DNA from: MGBC131033 sp910585655
GTDB taxonomy: Bacteria > Bacillota > Clostridia > Lachnospirales > Lachnospiraceae
Length of the DNA: 27,605 nucleotides
NCBI GenBank assembly: GCA_949502025.1
Contig: CATBCG010000003.1
Coordinates: 1-27,605 of the forward strand
Reading direction: 5' to 3'
In this document: one piece after another, positions 15,879-24,244 of the stretch
Layout of the letters: each line of letters begins with the position of its first letter
How positions within the stretch are numbered: the first letter of the stretch is position 1
Notes under the pieces: model-generated
The model's database searches: none
What the model was told of the DNA's origin: nothing
The model's input: the letters and a program-made list of their open reading frames with translations, nothing else
Made by a program: the position numbers and the translations under genes

Positions 15879-18452
15879 TTAACAGGTTGCCCCGCCCTTT
15901 ACGGTTTTACCTAATATTGTGCTTTTATCAATTTCCTGATTCAACAGCTTGTCCTGCACATAGTCAAAGCCCAGCCGCTCGATCGTATCTGCAAAACGTT
16001 CCCCGGTAATGCCTTCGTTACGGAAAAACAGAATCGCACGTTCAATGATCTCTAATACCTCCTCTTCCGAGGTAAACAGTCGTTCAAGCGGCTTTCCGGT
16101 AGCCACCTTTTTGCCCCAGCGACCTCCGATATAAACCCGGTAGCCGTCGGTATACTCTGGTATTGCACCAAACGGGCATTTCCCACGACAGCGCCCACAG
16201 TTGTTGCAGTCCGTACCGATTACCAGTTTTCCGTCTTCTACCTTAGCAATTTTAATTGGGCAAGTCTCTGCTACCTGACATTTTTTACAACCGCGGCAAA
16301 GACTGGTATCAGGCACCGGCATCCTCTGTCCGATGATTCCCAGGTCATTTAAATTCGGCTTCACGCAGTTATTCGGGCAGCCTCCTACGGCGATTTTAAA
16401 TTTGTGCGGCAAGGTAACGTCATGATAGCCCAGGTAAAAACGCTCGTGAATCTTCTCACTTAATCCAAAGCTGTCTAACAGCCCATATTGACAGGTGGTT
16501 CCTTTACAAGCCACAACCGGACGAACCAGAGAGCCTGTCCCGCCTGTTAAAAGATTCCTTTCCTTTAAAAAGGCAACCAGTTCGTCAATATCTGCATAAT
16601 GCACCCCCTGGATCTCCAATGTCAGACGCGAAGTCATCGTTACTTCTCCGCTGCCGAACCTCTCTGCCGCCTCGGTAATCGCACGCTGCTCTTCTGCTGT
16701 GACTTTTCCGTTTTTCGTAATCACACGCACGTTAAATACATCCGGATACCGCTTATCCTGCAGACAGCCAAGCCCTTTGACACGCTTGATTTCCTCCGGT
16801 GCCAACGTCCCTCCCGTATATGCCACTTTTACCGTATTAAAGGTCATGCCGCCCTCCAATACCTTTGTATTCGTATAACCGTAATGTTTTAAACGATTTT
16901 GCAGAAAATAGCCTCTTTTTCCTTTTGCACAGACAAGCAGAAGCTTTTCCTCCTTGCCTAATCCTTCGATCGGTCCGTTTACTTTTCCCAAGTCCACCCA
17001 GGTCGCTCCCGGAAGCTTTGGCTGCGGCAACACGTCAATTACCCGATAATCGTTCGCTGCTCCTGCCAAATATTCTGCCGGAGAAATCGTCTCAAACGTA
17101 CCGTTGATTTTATTTTCCAGCACATAACAAGCCTGTACAAACGGATGAATCGCTGTCGAAAACGGTGGCGCATATGCTAAATCCATCGTATCGTAATCCG
17201 AAACAGAAAGCCCGGTAGAAATCCCTACTACCGCTACGTCTGTCATTTTATCCACTGCGCCCGCGCCGATCACCTGCAGCCCCAGCAGCCGTCCGGTCGC
17301 CCGATCCGCCAACAGCTTTGTCACAAATATACTTGCATCCGGATAATAATGCGCCTTATCGTCTGTTATACAGACAACGGAAACCGGATCAAAACCAGCC
17401 TCTTTCGCCTGTGTCTCCGACAAACCAGTACGTCCTACGTTCAAATCCGACGCCAACCTCACTACACCAGTACCAAGACAACCCGGATACGGTGTATCTG
17501 TCCCTGTCAGCGTCCTGGCAAGGCAGCGTCCGGTCAGATTTGCCGTCGAACCCATTGCCGACCACTGACGATTTCCTGTCACACGATTTTTCACTACGGC
17601 ACAATCCCCCGCCGCATAGATATCCGGAAGATTTGTTTGTTGATATTCGTCTACCACAACGGCGCCCTTTTCCAGTTCGATTCCGCTCTCCTTTAAAAAC
17701 TCTGTAGCAGGACGCACCCCGATAGCCAGCACCACCACATCTGCCGGAAGCTCTCCCGCCGCCGCCGTCTTCACAGCCGTTACCTGCTGTTCTCCCTGGA
17801 TAGAAGCCAAAGCCGTTCCCGTGAGGATTTTCATACCCATCTGACGCAGGTGCTTTGCTGCATAACCTGCCATCTCAGAATCCAACACCCCTGGTAAAAT
17901 CTGGCTTCCCATATCCAACAGCGTAACGGAAAGCTTCTGTGCCATCAGATTTTCCGCCATCTCCATCCCGATAAATCCGGCTCCGACTACGACCGCACGC
18001 CTGCTGCCGTTCTGTCTGATATATTCCCGGATCGCTACCGCATCATCCGGAGTCCGAACGGTAAACACACCCTGTAAATTTACTCCCTCTATCGGCGGAA
18101 CCAACGGCGCAGCTCCGGTTGCCAGCACCAGCTTGTCATAGGATACTCTCTGCAGCCCTCCGTCTGCCACCGAACGAACTTCTACCGTTTTTTTCTGCGG
18201 ATAAACCGCCACTGCTTCCTGCCCGGTAAATACCGTGACTCCGGTCAGCGCCGTAAATTTCGCCGGAGTATTGACGACCAGCTCTTCCCTTGTTTCGATA
18301 TCCCCGCCTACATAATATGGCAGCCCACAGCCTGCGTAGGAAATATCGCTGCTCTTTGTATACAGCTCCACTTCCGCAGCCCGGTTTTCCCGTTTGATTT
18401 TTGCCGCTGCCTTTGTTCCGGCAGCCACGCCGCCAAGGATCACAATCTTCAT
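15879..18452 (-). CDS. fusion flavoprotein: CoA-disulfide-reductase-like + rhodanese + siroheme sulfite-reductase-like + 2[4Fe-4S]
   Basis: An 857-residue redox protein with four parts in a row. Residues 1-~445 form a pyridine-nucleotide-disulfide oxidoreductase of the CoA-disulfide reductase/NADH-polysulfide reductase group: GGVAAG (FAD), redox Cys42 in YAGCGLPYY, VVVGAGFIGMEMAEN (NADH). Residues ~455-545 are a rhodanese domain with Cys508 in VCAKGKRGY. Residues ~570-715 resemble AsrC/NirB-type siroheme reductases, with C649-x4-C654 and C692-x3-C696 (GGCPNNC) as ligands. Residues 715-765 hold two [4Fe-4S] motifs (C719/722/725/731 and C749/752/755/759). It could pass electrons from NAD(P)H through flavin and clusters to sulfite or a related sulfur oxyanion, or handle persulfide sulfur. 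First gene of the operon with the ABC importer, under a good promoter. Confidence 0.88.
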   Translation of the reverse strand: MKIVILGGVAAGTKAAAKIKRENRAAEVELYTKSSDISYAGCGLPYYVGGDIETREELVVNTPAKFTALTGVTVFTGQEAVAVYPQKKTVEVRSVADGGLQRVSYDKLVLATGAAPLVPPIEGVNLQGVFTVRTPDDAVAIREYIRQNGSRRAVVVGAGFIGMEMAENLMAQKLSVTLLDMGSQILPGVLDSEMAGYAAKHLRQMGMKILTGTALASIQGEQQVTAVKTAAAGELPADVVVLAIGVRPATEFLKESGIELEKGAVVVDEYQQTNLPDIYAAGDCAVVKNRVTGNRQWSAMGSTANLTGRCLARTLTGTDTPYPGCLGTGVVRLASDLNVGRTGLSETQAKEAGFDPVSVVCITDDKAHYYPDASIFVTKLLADRATGRLLGLQVIGAGAVDKMTDVAVVGISTGLSVSDYDTMDLAYAPPFSTAIHPFVQACYVLENKINGTFETISPAEYLAGAANDYRVIDVLPQPKLPGATWVDLGKVNGPIEGLGKEEKLLLVCAKGKRGYFLQNRLKHYGYTNTKVLEGGMTFNTVKVAYTGGTLAPEEIKRVKGLGCLQDKRYPDVFNVRVITKNGKVTAEEQRAITEAAERFGSGEVTMTSRLTLEIQGVHYADIDELVAFLKERNLLTGGTGSLVRPVVACKGTTCQYGLLDSFGLSEKIHERFYLGYHDVTLPHKFKIAVGGCPNNCVKPNLNDLGIIGQRMPVPDTSLCRGCKKCQVAETCPIKIAKVEDGKLVIGTDCNNCGRCRGKCPFGAIPEYTDGYRVYIGGRWGKKVATGKPLERLFTSEEEVLEIIERAILFFRNEGITGERFADTIERLGFDYVQDKLLNQEIDKSTILGKTVKGGATC

Positions 18453-18539
18453 ACCTGTTAGCTCCTTTACTCATTATGATCGAAATAAGAATCCTGCAAC
18501 AGAGGATAGCTATTTTGTAGCCTCTTTTACGATAGTTTG

Positions 18540-18568
18540 ATTATATGCTATTTAAGTGGATTTTTCAA
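18540..18568 (-). promoter_or_regulatory. promoter of the redox-fusion/ABC importer operon
   Basis: On the minus strand TTGAAA (complement of 18563-18568) and a perfect TATAAT (complement of 18540-18545) are spaced by 17 bp. The leader of about 80 nt contains a modest GAGG/CCTC hairpin (18499-18526). Bases 18569-18732 hold nothing further that I recognise. Confidence 0.75.
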
Positions 18569-18732
18569 GAAATATAAATTTCTGAAACCGTATTTTTCAC
18601 GCCGTTGATTTGCAATCTGATATACCCATGCTGCAAAAAAGCAGAAGTACATAGTGCAAAAAGGATAAAACAATATCAGCGGTACTTGAAATTTTTCCGG
18701 GAGGGTTTGAATGATTTATATTTTAATTGATA

Positions 18733-19713
18733 TTATTTTACAGGCATATAGTTATCTAAATATTCCTCTACCGTATTCATATATTGCCCATACAGCTTAT
18801 CATCATTTTGAAGCCCATGCCCGGAATGCGGCATTTCAAAATACTGATAATCTACACCGTTTTCCTTTAAGGCATTTACCAGATGCGCGGCGCTTTCAAA
18901 CGGGCATACACGGTCATATGCGCCGTAAGCAATCACACTTGGTACGGAATTCTCGTCAATCCACATAAACGCAGAGATCGGCTTTATCCGTTCGTCATAT
19001 TCCTCTGTGTCAAGAATCTCTACGTCTATTTCTGCTCCAAGCATTGTACTAAATAATCCTGCCGCCGCTTTTCTGCTTTCATCCGTGTCCTGATTCAGCC
19101 CATATACACCCCAATCGGCTCTGTAAAAGCTTGACGGTCCAACTGCTTCAAACATCATCTTAACTGGAACAGGAGAATCCTTTGCATCCCGATAAGCATA
19201 AAGCATGGCAAGCGTACCGCCCGCTGATCCGCCCGATATCGCCATCTTGTCTATATGATATCCGAGTCTTTTGGCTTCTTCCACGACTTTTGGCATAGCC
19301 TCTTTTATTTCTACCGACTGCGAATATACGCTTTTGCTATTTTCATCAGTATACAGCGTATAGTTAATCCCTGCCGCAACATATCCTTTGGAACATAACC
19401 AGGCAAGCACTTTTGCATCGTCCGCTTTATCGCCTGCTGTAAACCCGCCTGCATGAAGATATACCACCAGACCATAGCTTTCTCTGCCTCCGTCTGCCGG
19501 AACATATAAGTCAAACTTATTCGCTTCACCGGTTCCATAAGAAATATCTTTATAAACCTTTCCGATTTCATCGGTCATTTGAACGGAATATTTTTTTGCC
19601 CATGAGGGTTTAACGGCAATCTTTGAAACGATTCCGATTCCAAAAGAAACAACAAACGTCAATATGCAGATAGCTATAAACATTCCTTTTCCTCCCTTCT
19701 TTTTAGTTTTCAT
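18733..19713 (-). CDS. membrane-anchored alpha/beta-hydrolase (esterase/lipase-like)
   Basis: A 326-residue protein with a positively charged N-terminus and one hydrophobic segment (11-30) that lacks a clear cleavage site, so a signal anchor. The hydrolase domain follows: oxyanion loop YLHAGG (86-90, the HGG position of the hormone-sensitive-lipase group), nucleophile motif G-G-S163-A-G in AISGGSAGGTLA, an Asp in YGAYDRVCP, and His299 (or His296) in HSGHGL. It probably acts on small acyl esters at the outer face of the membrane. Its ATG overlaps the TGA of a 44-residue membrane-peptide gene, so both are translated together, and the divergent TetR-type gene is the likely regulator. Confidence 0.85.
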   Translation of the reverse strand: MKTKKKGGKGMFIAICILTFVVSFGIGIVSKIAVKPSWAKKYSVQMTDEIGKVYKDISYGTGEANKFDLYVPADGGRESYGLVVYLHAGGFTAGDKADDAKVLAWLCSKGYVAAGINYTLYTDENSKSVYSQSVEIKEAMPKVVEEAKRLGYHIDKMAISGGSAGGTLAMLYAYRDAKDSPVPVKMMFEAVGPSSFYRADWGVYGLNQDTDESRKAAAGLFSTMLGAEIDVEILDTEEYDERIKPISAFMWIDENSVPSVIAYGAYDRVCPFESAAHLVNALKENGVDYQYFEMPHSGHGLQNDDKLYGQYMNTVEEYLDNYMPVK

Positions 19714-19844
19714 AGGAAATTACCTCCAAACATCGTTCCTCCGACCAGAAGATTCAGAATTCCCCGAACTGCAAGCCGTCCCAAAACAACGGCAACAATA
19801 ATGATTACAAACAATATCAGAATCCGTTTTTTTGTGAGTATCAT
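19710..19844 (-). CDS. 44-residue single-TM small protein
   Basis: A short gene from ATG (19842-19844) to TGA (19710-19712), preceded by AAAGGAG with 8-nt spacing. The product begins MILTKKRILILFVIIIVAVV and ends in a glycine-rich tail, so it has one predicted membrane helix (about residues 8-25). Its stop overlaps the start of the hydrolase gene (ATGA). The good SD and coupled overlap argue that it is real. It may be a subunit or membrane partner of the hydrolase, or simply a translation-coupling leader. No family was recognised. Confidence 0.72.
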   Translation of the reverse strand: MILTKKRILILFVIIIVAVVLGRLAVRGILNLLVGGTMFGGNFL

Positions 19845-19891
19845 GTTATAAACTCCTTTCTTTTTTCTATTGATATTTACGCTTTATTATG

Positions 19892-19909
19892 GTATCATTT
19901 TCATGATAC
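19892..19909. promoter_or_regulatory. candidate TetR-type operator
   Basis: GTATCA-ttttca-TGATAC is a perfect 6-bp inverted repeat midway between the divergent TetR-type gene and the small-peptide/hydrolase genes. A related half-site pair, GATA...TATC, lies at about 19920-19933. Position and symmetry fit an operator shared by both directions. Confidence 0.6.
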
Positions 19910-19969
19910 AAGTGTTTCGACGATATAACTGTATCAGCAAACTTTCTTCATGTCAATAGGAGGAAAAAA

Positions 19970-20503
19970 ATGAGACAAACCACAAAAAATGTATCACCAA
20001 TGAGTAATAAAGGACGCAACGCCTATGTGATTCGCCATATAACAAAATCACTTTTGGCGCTATTAGAAAACAAAACAATAGACGATATTTCTATTAGTGA
20101 GTTATGTGACAATGCCGGCATTGGACGGGCTTCCTTTTACCGTAACTTCAACAGTAAAGAAGATATTTTGAGGGCATATATCAATCAACTATTTGATGTA
20201 TGGAAAAGTGACTGGGAGAAAAATAACAGCCTCCCTCTTAGCTCTGGCATTGGTATGATATTCGAGCATTTTGAACAACATAAAGCCTTTTACCGCCTTT
20301 TGAACGAGCGTCACCTTGTCTATTTACTAAAAGACGTCATTTTGGACATGATGGAATTAAGACCAGACTTGCCAAAAGACGAAGTTTATGCAAAGGCATT
20401 TGTTGTATATAGTCTGTATGGCTGGATTGAAATATGGTTTCAGAGGGGAATGCAGGAATCTGCAGAAGAAATGAAACAACTCTTTCTAAATCAGGGCTTA
20501 TAA
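19970..20503 (+). CDS. TetR/AcrR-family transcriptional regulator
   Basis: A 177-residue regulator. The HTH occupies about residues 22-67, with DDISISELCDNAGIGRASFYRNFNSKEDIL carrying the conserved recognition helix and the YRNF-x3-ED-L pattern. The C-terminal part is a helical ligand-binding domain of the type common in Firmicutes. The ATG follows AGGAGG by 7 nt. Orientation opposite to the 44-residue-peptide and hydrolase genes, with an inverted repeat between, suggests that it represses them. The ligand is unknown. Confidence 0.88.
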   Translation: MRQTTKNVSPMSNKGRNAYVIRHITKSLLALLENKTIDDISISELCDNAGIGRASFYRNFNSKEDILRAYINQLFDVWKSDWEKNNSLPLSSGIGMIFEHFEQHKAFYRLLNERHLVYLLKDVILDMMELRPDLPKDEVYAKAFVVYSLYGWIEIWFQRGMQESAEEMKQLFLNQGL

Positions 20504-20537
20504 TCAGAATTCATAGAGATAATAACAGACAGTATTT

Positions 20538-20582
20538 GGGGGAGGAATGGTGCAAACAACTCTAAAGCACTATTCCTCCCCC
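20538..20582. terminator. strong hairpin between convergent genes
   Basis: GGGGGAGGAAT (20538-20548) pairs with ATTCCTCCCCC (20572-20582); after a G/T wobble GTGC pairs with GCAC, giving a 16-bp stem with a 13-nt loop. No T-run follows on either strand. It lies between the TetR-type gene and the converging 379-residue gene, so it may end transcripts from both sides or stabilise 3' ends. Confidence 0.6.
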
Positions 20583-20647
20583 GCCTTAAACGGATTGATT
20601 AAGACGAATACACATAATGCACGTCTTCTTCTTTTTTCTCCAGCACC

Positions 20648-21787
20648 TCACGTCTGCTGATGCTGAATCGAAACTCGTCTACAATCCGGGCATACTCCAA
20701 TATATAGACTTCCGTCGCCGCCGCCCTCCATCAGAACATCCCATGGAAGCTGCGCCAGATAACGCATCGGCTTTTTGCAGTCCGGACAGGTCTGAATCTC
20801 ACAATCCTGTATCCAATGAGCAAAGCCGCCGATTGTCCCAATCTCCCAATCATTCGCACCATAAAATACCGGTCGTTCCTCTACGCTGATATCCAGGTCA
20901 CAGGCTGCCAGTTCCTCATAGCTCTCCTCCGCCCAGGAATATTCCTCATTTTCGCCCTCTCCCTTGCCTGCTCCCGGATAAGGAAAGTCTGCGGTTCCTT
21001 TTCCTGCCTCATCAAAACGACCAAAGGCTGCCGGAGCCGCCTCATAAATACAGCTCAGACAGCAGGTGACAGTCACCTTTCCTGGTATTCCTAAAAACTG
21101 CATTTCCTCTGCGTCTCCATCGATGCTCAGCAAATCTACTACTTTTCCATGACAATGAGGGCAAATCTCCTGTCCCTTTTTGCCAATGGTAACGATTCGT
21201 TTCTTTCGTTTTCTTGTTTTTTCCGGCTTCTCCAGGCTATAGCATTTCGGATAATTGATTTCTCTTCTGCTTCCGTCTTCCTCAAAAGTCCAACCTCCTA
21301 TCTGTGCATAGATATCCGGATCAACGTAAAGCTTTTTCCGCCATTCTCTCGGATGCTGTTTTAGTTCCTGTAGCGTTTCCAGTGCCTTATCATCTCCCTG
21401 CATCGCTAGGCATACCATCAGCCTTGATGCGTCCTGCGCATTTTCCGTGGAAAGCAGTTCCTCTATTAAAGTATCCCGCACTTCCTCTGGCGCCTTGTAA
21501 TACAGCTCCGGCAAAGCGTATGCCTTAGCCGCTGCCGCCGCATACTGCAGCTTTTCTGATATTACACCATGATAAGAAAGGCATTCCCAAAAATACGTTT
21601 CCTCTGGTTCCGCCCGATCCTTTAACGATGAAATATTTTCTATTAGATAACGTTGTTTCTCTTCGACTTCCTCCCTGGTTAGCGCCAGCGCCTTTTCTCT
21701 TTTCTGCTCCGCTGTACATTCCCAGCATAAACCTTTATAATAAATCAAACGACCGCACTGCGGGCAGTGGTAGCTCTCTCTTGTCAT
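20648..21787 (-). CDS. zinc-ribbon protein with DUF1963/YwqG-like C-terminus
   Basis: A 379-residue soluble protein with three cysteine-pair regions: CPQC/CWEC at the N-terminus, CPHC with CCLSC in the middle, and CPDC/CPDC near the C-terminus, suggesting two or three zinc sites. Residues ~60-150 are helical and look like HEAT/TPR-type repeats. The C-terminal IGGFAHWIQDCEIQTCPDC with MRYLAQL resembles the end of DUF1963 (YwqG-like) proteins. Function is unknown; relatives are often found among toxin-immunity or housekeeping zinc proteins, but no toxin is next to it. The two-TM protein gene lies 37 nt upstream on the same strand. Confidence 0.65.
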   Translation of the reverse strand: MTRESYHCPQCGRLIYYKGLCWECTAEQKREKALALTREEVEEKQRYLIENISSLKDRAEPEETYFWECLSYHGVISEKLQYAAAAAKAYALPELYYKAPEEVRDTLIEELLSTENAQDASRLMVCLAMQGDDKALETLQELKQHPREWRKKLYVDPDIYAQIGGWTFEEDGSRREINYPKCYSLEKPEKTRKRKKRIVTIGKKGQEICPHCHGKVVDLLSIDGDAEEMQFLGIPGKVTVTCCLSCIYEAAPAAFGRFDEAGKGTADFPYPGAGKGEGENEEYSWAEESYEELAACDLDISVEERPVFYGANDWEIGTIGGFAHWIQDCEIQTCPDCKKPMRYLAQLPWDVLMEGGGDGSLYIGVCPDCRRVSIQHQQT

Positions 21788-21824
21788 AAACTTCTCTCCG
21801 TTCCTTATCTTTTATATGTTATAA

Positions 21825-22598
21825 CTAATGTAGTACATAATCGCTACTCCCTTTCTTTTCCTTTTGCCTCCCCTTAAAACACCTCCGAACTAAATTCCAG
21901 CCGATTACTCCTATCCAGCCCAATATCACTGCCTCCACCGGAGCCGGGAAATAGCTTCGATATAAGTCAGGAGAGAGATAATAACCCTCCTCATACAGCC
22001 TTTTATCCTGCACCAAATACCATTCTGTTTTTACTATTTCCTCTTTTATAGTAGTTTTTTGCAATTTTTTTACCGCACTGGTGCGGATATAAGCAAGCTC
22101 ATATTCTGGCTCAATTCCTTTATTATATTCGGTATCCGTCAAAAAAGGAATCGCAACCCTCCAGCCTTTTTTGTAGCTTGGATAAAAGCCACAACCATAG
22201 ATACCATAGTATTTTCCAAAATATTCTATCTCTGTATATTTTTTCGGCTCCCCATACCCCATAAGATCAAGCATGATGGTAGTCCCTCTTGGATAAATCT
22301 TTTTCGGTATCCAGTCTCCAGGTTTTTCGTAATAGCATAATGTAGTCTGTAAGGTTAGCTTTCGTGACCAAAGCCCCGTCGTTGTTATTGACCGTTCAAA
22401 TGGTGTCACCTCTAATAGAGCTTCCTTTGTCAATTCTTCGTGTCTGGCATATACGTTATCTGGCTGCTTTAATACAAATGCTTTTTTTAGTTTTTGATTT
22501 TCCTGGTAAACCCTAAATTGGCAACAAAATACTATAATTACAGATACTATCATACTAATAATAAATATATTAGTTTTCTTTGTAAAAAATTTTTTCAT
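21825..22598 (-). CDS. hypothetical two-TM protein
   Basis: A 257-residue protein with a hydrophobic segment near each end (about 10-27 and 217-236) and a soluble, Tyr-rich domain between. The C-terminal tail is basic. A strong AAGGAGG lies before the ATG. I do not recognise a family. It follows the serine-protease gene on the same strand, separated by a perfect 11-bp hairpin, so it may be co-expressed at a lower level. The composition is AT-richer than the genes left of 20 kb. Confidence 0.65.
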   Translation of the reverse strand: MKKFFTKKTNIFIISMIVSVIIVFCCQFRVYQENQKLKKAFVLKQPDNVYARHEELTKEALLEVTPFERSITTTGLWSRKLTLQTTLCYYEKPGDWIPKKIYPRGTTIMLDLMGYGEPKKYTEIEYFGKYYGIYGCGFYPSYKKGWRVAIPFLTDTEYNKGIEPEYELAYIRTSAVKKLQKTTIKEEIVKTEWYLVQDKRLYEEGYYLSPDLYRSYFPAPVEAVILGWIGVIGWNLVRRCFKGRQKEKKGSSDYVLH

Positions 22599-22618
22599 AA
22601 ATCCTCCTTATAACAAGT

Positions 22619-22653
22619 AACTCTGTATAAGATAAATTCTCCTATACAGAGTT
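22619..22653. terminator. hairpin between protease and two-TM protein genes
   Basis: AACTCTGTATA (22619-22629) and TATACAGAGTT (22643-22653) form a perfect 11-bp stem. A short T-run follows on the plus strand (22652-22655) but not on the minus strand, which is the direction of the flanking genes. On the minus strand it is more likely an attenuator or mRNA-processing/stabilising hairpin. Confidence 0.5.
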
Positions 22654-22668
22654 TTAAACAAAAATATT

Positions 22669-23934
22669 TTAGTTTACTTTAGGTTGAAAGCCTTCATCAA
22701 TTGCATAATAAATAGGTGAGAAATACATGAAATGATGAACCATATCAATTATATTTTCAAGCCCCGACACATCACCGCAAATCATATAATTAGATCCTGA
22801 TTTTGTATAAACACATCCCCCACTATCTCCTTCATCAATTGCATTTGTTCCTGCTGTATTTAGCATATATGACTGCGTAAGTCCAGAAACTTCACTAACT
22901 TTTTCCTTGATATTTCCTTCCAATTCAGTTTTTTCATATACTACAGTTACATTTGTCCTAGTCACTTCTCCATATGAATATCCGGTTTTTGCTCCATACT
23001 TATATATACTGGTTCCTACCGGAACACTAGAATAAGTACCTGTTGCTGAAACCACAGAATTTTCTGCTTTCATTTTATTGGTTGGTGCATAATATTGATT
23101 TAATAATACAATCGAAAAATCACCTAATGCGTTTTTTCCAGGATTTACTGTTCCATAAGGATTACACCTGACATAAGCAATTTCCCCTATTTGTGGTCCA
23201 GAAAGATAAATTCCACCAAGATGTATAGGATTCTTGTCTTTCATATCATGTCCACATGTTAAAATAGCATTTTTGCCCAAATAAGTCCCTCCGATACAGA
23301 TAGAAGCAAATTTCCCCGGCTCCATTGAAATAGCACTTCCACCTTCCAATGAAATTGCCGCCGTCGGTATATTTTCTCCTATGCTTTCTTCAACTTTAAC
23401 AGGAAAGCTTGACAAACGCATTCCATTTATTGTTTGCGTCAGTTCTTCTACTTCCTCTTCTGGTACTTGAATAAACGTTTCATTATTTTTTTCATCTACT
23501 CCATAAGAGGTAATCGAAAAATCTGTCATCAACTCATGACCTATTTCTTGGATTTTGTATAATTGATTTAATGTATACTCTGCCTCCTGATAGATTACAG
23601 CAGAAACATACTCTGGATAAATCATATTATATTTTATTTTTGTCTGCTCATCCATTTGAGTCAGCATTACTACTAATCTATCTCCCTCTATATAAGCTCC
23701 TGCATAATCCTCTGGATATAACAGACTTCCATCCTCATTTCTTCCAAACGTATCAAATAACTTTTGATATGCTCCTAAAGCATCTACCTGTGCATCCATA
23801 CGTGCTTTGACCTTTTCTTCCGAAAGGCTCATCATCTCCTCCTCGGATGCCGCTTTTGTTGGCATTACAGATACCATCATCACGAAAAAACTAACTACTG
23901 CCAAACACACTACTACTCTTCTAAAGATCTTCAT
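22669..23934 (-). CDS. secreted chymotrypsin-fold serine protease
   Basis: A 421-residue exported protein. The open frame runs further upstream, but GGAAAGGAG just before the ATG at 23934 sets the start, giving a clean signal peptide (KIFRRVVVCLAVVSFFVMM, then an AxA-like PTKAAS site near residue 29). Residues ~30-185 look like a propeptide. The protease domain has the triad His229 (ILTCGHDM), Asp272 (GDFSIVLL) and Ser371 (EGDSGGC), typical of the S1 family with bacterial streptogrisin-like spacing. It lacks a sortase signal and probably works outside the cell or in the wall. Its neighbour is a small secreted-peptide gene on the other strand, which may be a substrate, but this is a guess. Confidence 0.85.
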   Translation of the reverse strand: MKIFRRVVVCLAVVSFFVMMVSVMPTKAASEEEMMSLSEEKVKARMDAQVDALGAYQKLFDTFGRNEDGSLLYPEDYAGAYIEGDRLVVMLTQMDEQTKIKYNMIYPEYVSAVIYQEAEYTLNQLYKIQEIGHELMTDFSITSYGVDEKNNETFIQVPEEEVEELTQTINGMRLSSFPVKVEESIGENIPTAAISLEGGSAISMEPGKFASICIGGTYLGKNAILTCGHDMKDKNPIHLGGIYLSGPQIGEIAYVRCNPYGTVNPGKNALGDFSIVLLNQYYAPTNKMKAENSVVSATGTYSSVPVGTSIYKYGAKTGYSYGEVTRTNVTVVYEKTELEGNIKEKVSEVSGLTQSYMLNTAGTNAIDEGDSGGCVYTKSGSNYMICGDVSGLENIIDMVHHFMYFSPIYYAIDEGFQPKVN

Positions 23935-24003
23935 ATGGTACTCCTTTCCGCTGTGCAGTTTATCAGCCATACTTTATTGCTTAACTTCTTTCACTGCACT
24001 TTC

Positions 24004-24033
24004 TCTTATAGTCTGTCTACAAGTTACACACAA
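24004..24033 (-). promoter_or_regulatory. candidate protease promoter
   Basis: On the minus strand TTGTGT (complement of 24028-24033) and TATAAG (complement of 24004-24009) are spaced by 18 bp, about 70 nt before the protease ATG. The short palindrome ACAACTGGTTGT (24034-24045) abuts the -35 and could be a regulator site. The match is moderate. Confidence 0.35.
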
Positions 24034-24083
24034 ACAACTGGTTGTCTTGCTATCATCATTCTATACCATTTTTCCCTATTTGT

Positions 24084-24126
24084 CGATTGCAAACCTGGCA
24101 AAAAAATTTTGCCAGGTTTGCAATCG
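24084..24126. repeat. perfect 20-bp inverted repeat (3-nt loop)
   Basis: CGATTGCAAACCTGGCAAAA (24084-24103) is followed by AAA and by its exact reverse complement (24107-24126). On the plus strand CTTTTT follows, as in an intrinsic terminator, but no plus-strand gene ends just upstream. It stands between the divergent protease and secreted-peptide promoters and may insulate them, or be a remnant of a lost gene. Confidence 0.7.
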
Positions 24127-24156
24127 CTTTTTCTCTTCCACTATGCTATACTACCC

Positions 24157-24185
24157 TTGACAGTCCGCTAGATAGTACACTTAAT
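24157..24185 (+). promoter_or_regulatory. promoter of the secreted-peptide gene
   Basis: A perfect -35 TTGACA (24157-24162) is followed after 17 bp by CTTAAT (24180-24185). The leader of about 50 nt leads to AGGAGG (24230-24235) and the ATG of the 58-residue peptide. Confidence 0.6.
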
Positions 24186-24244
24186 CTGGCTGTTCTTTCA
24201 TAAAAACATAACGCACACAATCAAACATCAGGAGGTATTTACTT

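Noticed and set aside
24084..24126. CRISPR repeat or insertion-sequence terminal repeat
   Set aside because: There is only one copy in the window, no spacers, no transposase and no visible target-site duplication.
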